Of a stretch of 64,000 nt of DNA, positions 1 to 11,100 are shown in pieces. The translations under genes and the position numbers were made by a program. The stretch spans positions 620,001 through 684,000 of the forward strand of contig JAPMTP010000045.1 of assembly GCA_026413225.1 (NCBI GenBank), in the 5' to 3' direction. Position 1 is the stretch's first letter, and each line of letters opens with the position of its first letter. Under the pieces are notes generated by a model that worked only from the letters and a program-made list of their open reading frames with translations, made no database searches and was not told the DNA's origin. This stretch comes from Otis tarda (Eukaryota > Chordata > Aves > Otidiformes > Otididae).

Positions 1-2109
1 TGCTGATTGCCAAGCAGAGGCGGGGCGATGGAGGGGAAGATCTGCAAGCGTTGGCTCCTTTTCCCAACCTTGCTGGTGGTATTGGTGCCACAAAAGCAGT
101 GACAGGGCTGAGCGAGCAGGAGCAGGGGTAGCGTGCTGCACCGGACGGGAATGGAGGGTCTTTTGTCCTCCACGCTGAATCCCCCATTTGAGTTCCCTGG
201 CACGGGAAAAGGGAAGAACTGCAAGGTGACTGCGGCAGCAGCTGGAGGGACTGTAGGGATCGTACATCCTGTACGGCAAGGGTGGCAGAGGGCGTGCCAG
301 CGAGGAAGGCTGGGTGGCAGGCGGTGACTCGGAGCCTGACGCTGAGCGGGAGGTAGCGCCTGCCCTGGTGCGCACGTAGCGATGGGGACGGGAAGCGCCG
401 GGCGCCAGAGGTGCAGCCCAGGCAAAGCTGTTGTTTGAGAGCGAATGGCGGGGCGACAGCGGCCAGAGCCGAGCGGGGAGCTTGCAGCAGTGGGCAGGGT
501 GGGATGAAGGGCCTCCTTCTCCTGAGTGTCTGGATGTTTGGGGCCATGCAGCAAGCAAGGGAACCGTGGGGGTCTGTGTGCAGGGGTGTAGCGCAGAAGA
601 GAATCCCGCCTGCGATCAGTAGAACATCATGGGTAGAGCACTGGCGCAGGTTGCCCAGAGAGGTGGTGGATGCCCCATCCCTGGAAACATTCCAGGCCAG
701 GTTGGCCGGGTCTCTGAGCAACCTGGTGTGGTTGGAGATGTCCCTGCTCCTTGCAGGGGGGTTGGACTGGATGGGCTTTAAAGGTCCATTCCAAGCCAAA
801 CCATTCTGTCATTCTATGATCACGTAGAAAGGCAGGCCACCGAGCGGATTGATGTGCCTGTGTCCAAGGCAATAAAATCCTCTGCGGTGGCGCCAAGTGC
901 CAGAGAAAAACACTGAGGGGGCCGCTGAGAGCCACGCGCCATCCCTCTCCCAGCTCTCCGGTGTGTTTGCAGGGCTGATGCCCTTGCCAGCGTGAGGCCG
1001 GCACAGGGGACCATGTAAGGGGTCTCTGCTGCCGCTGCTGTACCCCACCAATCTGCCAGGAAGCTGTGGGGAGAGACGCCCCATGGGCTTGGCTCTTGGC
1101 ACCTGCCAAGGGAGCGGCGTCTTTCAGCGTGGCGGTGTCTAAGCCGGGGTCAAGCTGAGCTCGTGTTGACCCGGAGGCGATCTGGGCGCGAACTGACTGG
1201 GCTGCTTCTTCCTGCAGCCGGCGTGGGCCTTTGTCAACCTGGGCATGCGGTGCCGAGACCAGAGGCACGAGGAAACGATCCATCGCCAAAAAGCAGGCAT
1301 GGACGAGCTCCGGGGGAGACTGAAGATGCTGGAGGAGAGTCAGTCCTCAGGTAAGTGAGGCTGTCAGGGTTGTATGGGGAAGAGGCATCTGTTAGGGCCT
1401 GACAGGCGTGGTGGAGCCCGTAACGCGGAGGAGGGGGCAATGGGCCATGCCAGGGGCACAGGCTCCTCACGTGCATGGGGCTCAGGCTGTTCCCATGCAA
1501 AGGCAGCTCTCCCGTGCATGGTAGTGTGCGCAGGTGATAGGAAAGCGTTGCAGAAGGAAAAGTGCCAGGCTTCAGAAAAGCGCTTGGTGCCACGTGAGGA
1601 GGTGGCGTTGCCAGGAGGCGGCCAGCAAAGGGCTTGGCAGCAAGAGCTGCCGCGCAGTGGGAGCCAGCAGCGAGCAGGCGCCTGGTGCTGTGCGTGAGGG
1701 CTCCCGTGCTCGGCTGCTGCCCTCCTCGAGGCAAGCGAGAGCAGCCAGCGCCTCAAGGAACGGAGCCATGGGTCTCATAAAGCCTTGGGATTAGCGTGCA
1801 GTGTGAGAGTCCTCTGCCAGCCCTCGGCCATTCCCATTCCGTCCCTCTGCGTTGGGTCTCTCCCTGCATGGAGAGCAGTGTGGAGAAGCGGTGCCATCGC
1901 TGGTAGGAGTTCCGAAGTAGAGGAGCAGTGAGGGCTGCAATCTCCGAATTGTCCCCCAGGGAAGTAGGGTTGCATGCTAAATATGTAGGGAAAGCCATGG
2001 CCAGAGGCTGGGGTAGCGCTATCTGCAGGGCGGGCGCGTGCAGGCTGTTCTCCATAGACTGTGCCCGTCTCCGAGCCCAGGCAAGCCATCGAGGCTCCAA
2101 GGGGCCGAG
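1..2109 (+). repeat. Partial tandem unit of locus I (left edge)
   Basis: This is the right part of the tandemly repeated 4.4-4.7 kb FHAD1-like unit. It runs from inside the intron after exon X6 to the unit junction near 2110. Position 1 matches 7249, 11920 and 54498. It contains exon X1 (1218-1350) and an old CR1 tail (634-820). The rest is intron in which I see no other gene. Confidence 0.8.
634..820 (+). mobile_element. CR1 3' tail fragment (old, shared by all units)
   Basis: The + frame shows the CR1 ORF2 C-terminal signature [15 protein letters not shown], and the fragment ends in attctatgat, the CR1 3' repeat. The same fragment occupies the same intron in the other units, so it predates the duplication. 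Confidence 0.8.
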
Positions 2110-5100
2110 CCTGAATCCCATGGTGAGAGGCTGGCGAGGGTCTGCGGGCTGGCCAGGGTCTCTGGGAACAAGGCAGAGCTGTTGTCCGTCGGCAGAAGAG
2201 ATGCTGAGTGAGGAAGGATGTGAGGAAATGTCTAACCGGTGTTGGAATGGGACCCTGAGCGTGGTGGGTTTCTGCAAATGGGTGGTCCTCAGTCGATGGG
2301 GCTGTTGGGGAGGAAAAGATAGACATAGCGGAAGCGAGCGGGCCAAACGTGCGCATGACCAAGAAGTAATGCGGCGGTGTTAACGTGTGCCGTAGAGTTT
2401 GAGGGCAACGGCCGTGAGTCGATGCTGGGAACCTCGCTGGATGCATCTTCTGTCAGGGAGCCACCCTGTTTTCTGAGGTAAGGTGTGCTGGCTGGGCTGG
2501 AGGGGCTGGGAGAAGAGCAGCTGTCGCCTGGGGAGCCCACGGAAGGCCAAGGGGCAGAGCGCAAGCAGCCCTGAGGTGGAAAGAGTCCTCTGGGTAGGCT
2601 GAGATGGTCTTAAGTGCGTGTAGTTTCCACGTGATGCGGAAGAGCGTGTAAGTGCTCCGCTGTCCCATGCGGACGGCTGCGGGCAAGAGAGAGGGAGCTG
2701 GCGAGGCCAGAGGTGTGAAGCTCAGGGAGCAAAGGGCAGGTAAAAGATCGACGTGCGTGTGTCGATGATGAGATGGGGCTCAGGAAGGCGTGCGCGGGCT
2801 CCGGGAAATGAGTCTGTCGAAACAGCTGTGAGAGCGGCGGTTATCTTTGTCAGGAAATGCAGGGAGGAGGTGGCGGAGATGCAGAACGTGATCCTGTCCA
2901 AGGAGGACGTCATCAGCCGGCTAAGCAAGGAGCTCAAGGAAACCAGAGGCAGGATGTTGGACTTGAGAGGTGGGTGAAGCATACTGAATACTGAGGTGAA
3001 TTTCTCACTGTCCTTGGGTAAGCGGTAGCAGTGCTGGTGAGTGAGGGTGAGCAGGTGCCCCAAGGGAGATGGGGACACACACACACTAATGGAGCCCATC
3101 TTTCTCCAGGATGCCACTGCTTGGGCTCCCTTGGAGCCGAAGGTGGCCTGAGGCTTTAAATTGGGAGAGCCTGTCCGGGGATCCCTCAGTGGGAGTGACG
3201 TTGCTTTGGGGAGGCTGTATGGGACAGAAAGGAGCCTGAGGTGTGAGACGAAGGGATGCGCGTGGCCCGCTTTTGCTGGCCATAACGGCGCGAAGCGAAT
3301 GAGGAAGGCAGGTGGGTGAAAGCGGGCAGGCCAGGAAATGCTGGCGACCCCGCTTTTCTCGAAGCAGAGGGCAAGTGGCTGTAGCGAGCAGTGACTGCGG
3401 CATCTGCCCTGACAAAGAGACCGGCCCTGCGCCGTGATTTAGGGAAGCAAGGTCTGGTGGCAGGGCCCAGGAGGCGAGGGCTGTGAGCGAGGGCAGGGCG
3501 AGGGTTTGCGGGGACAAGCGCCATGATGGCTGACGGCCCTCACGATGATGCCTTGGGAAAAAGGGACGTGGCCGCGGACATCGGACCACTGGGAGGAGCG
3601 GATCCCCCAGGGCTTGGATGATGGGGGAGCCAGACACCCATGGAGCTGTGGTGTGCCTAGGGGAGCTGAGCGTGCAGCGGAAGTCAGAAGTGGAGCGGAA
3701 CATGTGCCAGGTGAAAGACCAAGAGCGGGAGCTGCACCTGCTTAGAAAGGAGCTGTTGGAGATGGCCATGGTGATGAAGGAGAAGGACAGAGCTCTGCAA
3801 GCAGCAGCTAATGAGTTAAGGTACAAGCAGCCGTGAACTGGGGCCTTGGCCAAAGCTGCTTTGTGGATTCCCAGCAGCTGGTGGCATTTTGGGATCTCCC
3901 CGGGAGCCTAAGGTATGTGCGAGAGCAGCGGAGCGGAGCTCAGCGATGGGGGCTCTATGCAAGCGCCTCGTGAACTGAGATCAGGGTTTAGTGGAACGCG
4001 TGCCAGTGGCCGTGTGTTGAAGTGACCACGAACTGAGCTGAACGTTCCCACCCACCCCGCGACAGTCACCGGCGGGTGCCGGGGGTGCTGCTCTCCACAA
4101 GCTGTTTGGGCAGCTGTTGTCCGTCACGGTGTCCCTCAAGGGTCTTATCTCTTGGCACAGGCAAGCCCGAGCAGAGTGTCAGGCGCTGAGGGACGCCTCG
4201 CGAGAAGCGGTGCTGAAGGTGGAGGAGGCTCCCGGGATACCGGCGAAGGTGGCTGAAGCCTTTGGGAGGGTGAGTCATAGAATCATAGAATCATAGAATC
4301 ACATTCTTGGATGGGACCTATAAGATCATCTAGTCCAGCCGTCTTCCCACTACGATTGCTGCCACAGCTACTAAACCATATCTGTATCTTCTCATCAAGC
4401 CGCCTCTTGAACACTGCCAGGGACGGCGACTCCACCACCTCCCTGGGCAGGCCATTCCAGTGCCTGACCACTCTTTGGGAGAAAAAGTTTTTCCTCACGT
4501 CCAATCTAAAACTCCTCTGGTACAACTTGTGGCCATTTCCTTGGGTCCTGCTTGTTGCCTGGGAGAAGAGGCCAAACCCCTGCTCATCACAACCTGCCTT
4601 CAGGAAGCTATAGAGTGCAATGAGATCTCCCCTGAGCCTCCTCTTCTCCAGACTAAACAATCCCAACTCTCTCAGCCGCTCCTCATAAGACTTGTGCTCC
4701 AGACCCCTCACCAGCTTTGTTGCCCTTCTCTGGACACATTCCAGGGCTTCAATGTCTTTCTTGTAGTGAGGGGCCCAAAACTGAACACAATACTCGAGGT
4801 GCGGCCTCACCAGCACCGAATACAGGGGGATGATTACCTCCCTGCTCCTGCTGGCCACACTATTTCTAATGCAGGCCAGGATGCCGTTGGCCCTCTTGGC
4901 CACCTGGGCACACTGTCAGCTCATGTTCAGCTGAGCATCAACCAACACCCCCAGGTCCCTTTCCTCTTCACAGTCCTCCAGCCACTCAGCTCCGAGCCTA
5001 TAGCGCTGCATGGGGTTATTGTGGCCAAAATGCAGGACCCGACACTTGGCCTTGTTGAACCTCATCCCATTCAGCTCAGCCCAGCGATCCAGCCTATCCA

Positions 5101-8100
5101 GATCCCTCTGAAGGGCCTCCCTACCCTCAGGCAGATCAACACCGCCACCCAACTTGGTGTCATCTGCAAACTTACTGAGGGTACACTCAATCCCCTCGTC
5201 TAGGTCATCGGTAAAGATATTGAACAAGATGGGCCCAAGTACCGACCCCTGGGGGACACCACTTGTAACAGGCTGCCAGCTGGACTTGACTCCATTAACT
5301 ACTACCCGCTGGGCATGGCTCCCTAGCCAGTTCTTTATCCAAAGAAGGGTATACCTACCCAGCCCACGGGCAGCCAGTTTCCCTAGGAGAATACTGTGAG
5401 AGACCGTGTCAAAGGCTTTGCTGAAGTCCAGGTAGGCCACATCAACAGCCTTTTCCTCATCCACCAGTCTGGTCGCCCAGTCGTAAAAGGAAATGAGGTT
5501 GGTCAAGCACGACCTGCCTTTCGTGAACCCGTGCTGGCTGGGCCTGATCCCCTGGATGCCACTCATATGCCGAGTGATCTCACCCAAGATGATTTGCTCC
5601 ATAACTTTCCTGGGTACTGAGGTCAGGCTGACAGGCCTGTAGTTCCCCGGATCCTCCTTACGGCACTTCTTGTAGATGGGAGTCACCTCGGCAAGCCTCC
5701 AATCCTCCGGGACCTCCCCAGATAACCAGGAGCGCTGGTAGATGTCCGAGAGCGGCTCGGCAATCACCCCCACCAACTCCCTTAGCACCCTAGGATGGAG
5801 CCCGTCCGGTCCCATGGACTTGTGGCAGTCCAGATGGAGAAGGAGCTCTCTAACTGTCTCCACCTGTACCACAGGGGGTGTATTCGGCCTGGCATCCCAG
5901 ACTTCCAGATTAGGGCATAAAGTGCCCTGAGGATAACTGATCTGCCTATTAAAGGCAGAAGTAAAGAAGGCATTGAGGACCTCAGCCTTCTCCTTATCCT
6001 CAGTGGTCACATTCCCCGCTGCATCAAGTAAAGGGTGTAAATTCTCCTTATTTCTTCTCTTACCACTGATATATTTGTAAAAGGATTTCTTGTTCTCTTT
6101 TACTGCAGTGGCCAATCTGAGTTCATGCTGAGCTTTTGCCTTCCTAACTTCCTGCCTGCATACCTTAGAAACTTCTTTGTAATCTCCCCAAGTAGCCTGT
6201 CCCTTCTTCCAGAGGACATAGACTCTCTTTTTCTTCCGGAGCCTCAACAATAGTTCCCGGTTCATCCACACCGGTCTTCTTCCCCTACGGCTCGCCTTAC
6301 GGCATTCAGGAACAGCCTGTTCTTGTGCCTTTAAGATCTCCATCTTGAGGAGCGTCCAGGCTTCCTGGACCCCTTTACCCTTAAGGAGCGACTCCCAAGG
6401 GACCCTCGCAACAAGCGTCCTGAACAAGTCAAAGTCCGCCCTCTTGAAGTTCAGGATAGCTGTTCTGCTAGTGATCCTTCTGACATCTCCAAGAATAGAG
6501 AATTCTACAATTTCATGGTCGCCCTGCCCAAGACAGTGCCCAACCTTCACGTCTCCCACCAGTCCTTCTCTGTTAGTAAAGAGTAGGTCAATCAGGGCAC
6601 CACCCCTGGTAGGCTCTCGTACCAGCTGCATAAGGAAACTATCTTCCACACCCTCTAGGAACCTTTTGGACTGTTTCCTCTGCGCTGTATGATATTCCCA
6701 GCATATATCAGGGAAGTTGAAGTCTCCCACAAGAACGAGTGCTGGCGATTGCGTGACTCGCTCAAGCTGCTCATAGAACGCCTCGTCCTTCTCTTCATCC
6801 TGATTAGGCGGTCTATAACAGACCCCCACCACGATGTCACCCCTACAGCCCTTTCCTCTTATCCTTATCCATAGACACTCAACTGTATCATTCCCAACCC
6901 CAACCACTTCAACGTCAAAATAGTCTTTAATATAAAGGGCCACACCACCACCCTTCCTTCCTCGTCTATCCCTTCTGAAGACAAAAGTCCGCGCGGAGGC
7001 TGCCGAGCTCTGTGTTTGCTGAGGGTATCGATGGCGCACGTGGTGTTTGTCAGTGTGCCGGTGAGAGTGGCCAGTGCCCCAGCCTGCCTCAGGCGTGCTG
7101 CGAGCTGGCCAAAGGCAGGAGCAGGGCTGCCCGTGGCACCCACGAGCCACGTCAGCCGTGCTCCTGCGCGGGCATTGCCAGCGGGTGAGGAGCTGGATGT
7201 GGGCGCAGCGCTTTGGAAGCGCGAGGTGTGGTGTGTGCGGATGGCTGTGCTGATTGCCAAGCAGAGGCAGGGGCGACGGAGGGGAAGATCTGCAAGCGTT
7301 GGCTCCTTTTCCCAACCTTGCTGGTGGTATTGGTGCCACAAAAGCAGTGACAGGGCTGAGCGAGCAGGAGCAGGGGTAGCGTGCTGCACCGGACGGGAAT
7401 GGAGGGTCTTTTGTCCTCTGCGCTGAATCCCCTTTTGAGTTCCCTGGCACGGGAAAAGGGAGGAACTGCAAGGTGACTGCGGCAGCAGCTGGAGGGACTG
7501 TAGGAATCGTACATCCTGTACGGCAAGGGTGGCAGAGGGCGTGCCAGCGAGGAAGGCTGGGTGGCAGGCGGTGACTCGGAGCCTGACGCTGAGCGGGAGG
7601 TAGCGCCTGCCCTGGTGCACACGTAGCGATGGGGAGGGGAAGCGCCGGGCGCCAGAGGTGCAGCCCAGGCAAAGCTGTTGTTTGAGAGCGAATGGCGGGG
7701 TGAGAGCGGCCAGAGCCGAGCGGGGAGCTTGCAGCAGTGGGCAGGGTGGGATGAAGGGCCTCCCTTCTCCTGAGTGTCTGGATGTTTGGGGCCATGCAGC
7801 AAGCAAGGGAACCGTGGGGGTCTGTGTGCAGGGGTGTAGCACAGAAGAGAATCCCGCATGCGATCAGTAGAACATCATGGGTAGAGCACTGGCGCAGGTT
7901 GCCCAGAGAGGTGGTGGATGCCCCATCCCTGGAAACATTCCAGGCCAGGTAGGCCGGGGCTCTGAGCAACCTGGTGTGGTTGGAGATGTCCCTGCTCCTT
8001 GCAGGGGGGTTGGACTGGATGGGGTTTAGAGGTCCCTTCCAAGCCAAACCATTCTGTCATTCTATGATCACGTAGAAAGGCAGGCCACCGAGCGGATTGG

Positions 8101-11100
8101 TGTGCCTGTGTCCAAGGCAATAAAATCCTCTGCGGTGGTGCCAAGTGCCAGAGAAAAACGCTGAGGGGGCCGCTGAGAGGCACGCGCCGTCCCTCTCCCA
8201 GCTCTTCAGAGTGTTTGCAGGGCTGATGCCGGCACAGGGGACCACGTAAGGGGTCTCTGCTGCCGCTGCTGTACCCCACCAATCTGCCAGGAGGCTGTGG
8301 GGAGAGACGCCCCATGGGCTTGGCTCTTGGCAGCTTCCGAGGGAGCGGCGTCTTTCAGCGTGGCGGTGTCTAAGCCAGGGTCAAGCTGAGCTCCAGTTGA
8401 CCCGGAGGCAATTTGGGCGAGAACTGACTGGGCTGCTTCTTCCTGCAGCCGGCGTGGGCCTTGGTCAACCTGGGCATGAGGTGCCGAGACCAGAGGCACG
8501 AGGAAACAATCCGGCGCCAAAAAGCAGGCATGGACGAGCTCCGGGGGAGACTGAAGATGCTGGAGGAGAGTCAGTCCTCAAGCAAGTGAGGCTGTCAGGG
8601 CTGTAGGGGGAAGAGGCATCTGTTAGGGCCTGACAGGCGTGGTGGAGCCCGTAACGCGGAGGAGGGGGCAATGGGCCATGCCAGGGGCACAGGCTCCTCA
8701 CGTGCATGGGGCTCAGGCTGTTCCCATGCAAAGGCAGCACTTCCGTGCATGGTAGTGTGCGCAGGTGATAGGAAAGCATTGCAGAAGGAAAAGTGCCACG
8801 CTTCAGAAAAGCGCTTGGTGCCGTGTGAGGAGGTGTCGTTGGCAGGAGGCGGCGGGCGAAGGGCTTGGCAGGAGGAGCTGCCGCGCAGTGGGAGCCAGCA
8901 GCGAGCAGGCGCCCGGCGCTGTGCGTGAGGGCTCCCGCGCTCGGCTGCTGCGCTCCTCGAGGCAAGCAAGAGCAGCCAGCGCCTCATGGAACGGAGCCGT
9001 GGGTCTTGTGAAGCCTTGGGATCAGCGTGCAGTGTGAGAGTCCTCTGCCAGCCCTCAGCCATTCTCTCTTGGTCCCTCTCCGCTGGGTCTCTCCCTGTAC
9101 GGAGAGCAGTGTGGAGAAGCGGTGCCATCGCTGGTAGAAGCTCCCAAGTAGAGGAGCAGTGAGGGGTGCAATCTCCGAATTGTCCCCCAGGGAAGTAGGG
9201 TTGCATGCTAAATATGTAGGGAAAGCCATGGCCAGAGGCTGGGGTAGCGCTATCTGCAGGGCGGGCGCGTGCAGGCTGTTCTCCGTAGCCTGTGCCCATC
9301 TCCGAGCCCAGGCAACCCAGCGAGGCTCCAAGTGGCCGAACCTGAATCCCTTGGTGAGAGGCTGGCGAGGGTCTGCGGGCTGGTGAGGGTCTCTGGGAAC
9401 AAGGCAGAGCTGTTGTCCGTCGGCAGAAGAGATGCTGAGTGAGGAAGGATGTGAGGAACTGTCTAAGCAGTATTGGAAGGGCCCCTGAGCGTGGTGGGTT
9501 TCTGCAAATGGGTGGTCCTCAGTCGATGGGGCTGTTGGGGAGGAAAAGATAGACATAGCGGAAGCGAGCGGGCCAAACGTGCGCATGACCAAGAAGTAAT
9601 GCGGCGGTGTTAACGTGTGCCGTAGAGTTTGAGGGCAATGGCCGTGAGTCGATGCTGGGAACCTCGCTGGATGCATCTTCTGTCAGGGAGCCGCCCTGTT
9701 TTCTGAGGTAAGGTGTGCTGGCTGGGCTGGAGGGGCTGGGAGAAGAGCGGCTGTCGCCTGGAGAGCAGAGTGTAGGCTAAGCGGCAGAACTCAAGCAGCC
9801 CTGAGGTGGAAAGAGTCCTCTGGGTAGGCTGAGATGGTCTTAAGTGCGTGTAGTTTCCACGTGATGTGGAAGAGCGTGTAAGTGCTCCGCTGTCCCATGC
9901 GGACGGCTGTGGGCAAGAGAGAGGGAGCTGGCGAGGCCAGAGGTGTGAAGCTCAGGGAGCAAAGGGCAGGTAAAAGAGCGACGTGCGTGTGTCGATGATG
10001 AGATGGGGCTCAGGAAGGCGTGCGCGGGCTCCGGGAAATGAGTCTGTCAAAGCGGCTGTGAGAGCGGCGGTTATCTTTGTCAGGAAATGCAGGGAGGAGG
10101 TGGCGGAGATGCAGAACGTGATCCTGTCCAAGGAGGACATCATCAGCCGGCTAAGCAAGGAGCTCAAGGAAACCAGAGGCAGGATGTTGGACTTGAGAGG
10201 TGGGTGAAGCATACTGCATGGCCTCCGTCTTCCCGTCCCTCCTGCGAGCGGTAACGAGGGCGGTAGGTGTGAAGTGGGCACGGCGCAGCTACGGGAAAGC
10301 GATGTCCCCATGCGAAAGCGAAGCTGTAGGGCAGCTTGGGGCAAAGCAGGCAGTCCGTTCCCTCTGGGGGTGGGTGAATTCCTCGCTGTCCTTGGGTAAG
10401 CGGTAGCAGTGCTGGTGAGTGAGGGTGAGCAGATACCCCAAGGGAGATGGGGACACGCACACAAATGGAGCCCATCTTTCTCCAGGATGCCACTGCTTGT
10501 GCTCCCTTGGAGCCGAAGGTGGCCTGAGGCTTTAAATTGGGAGAGCCTGTCCGGGGATCCCTCAGTGGGAGTGACGTTGCTTTGGGGAGGCTGTATGGGG
10601 CAGAAAGGAGCCTGAGGTGTGAGACGAAGGGATGCGCGTGGCCCGCTTTTGCTGGCCATAACGGCGCGAAGCGAATGAGGAAGGCAGGTGGGTGAAAGCG
10701 GGCAGGCCAGGAAATGCTGGCGACCCCGCTTTTCTCGAAGCAGAGGGCAAGTGGCTGTAGCGAGCCATGACTGCGGCATCTGCCCGGACAAAGAGACCGG
10801 CCCTGCGCCGCGATTTAGGGAAGCAAGGTCTGGTGGCAGGGCCCAGGAGGCGAGGGCTGCGAGCGAGGGCAGGGCGAGGGTTTGCGGGGACAAGCGCCAT
10901 GATGGCTGACGGCCCTCACGATGATGCCTTGGGAAAAAGGGACGTGGCCGCGGACGTCGGATCACTGGGAGGAGCGGATGCTCCAGGGCTTGGGTGATGG
11001 GGGAGCCAGACACCCATGGAGCTGTGGTGTGCCTAGGGGAGCTGAGCGAGCAGCGGAAGTCAGAAGTGGAACGGAACATGTGCCAGGTGAAAGACCGAGA

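Larger units (their letters stand above)
2110..9340 (+). repeat. Tandem unit 1 of locus I
   Basis: This is a complete copy of the unit, enlarged by a 2.7 kb CR1 at 4277-6992. The junction lies in the motif ccgagc/ctgaatccc. At 13696 and 56606 the sequence before this point instead continues as gctgggaaggcgc, which marks the duplication breakpoint. The unit holds X2-X6 and the next X1. Just after X4 it lacks about 170 bp that unit 2 and locus II keep (10211-10385). Introns otherwise show nothing recognisable. Confidence 0.8.

Noticed and set aside
7000-8047. N-terminal extension of the long minus-strand frame that contains CR1 ORF2
   Set aside because: Sequence beyond about 6992 is host intron found in all units, so this part is antisense chance reading.
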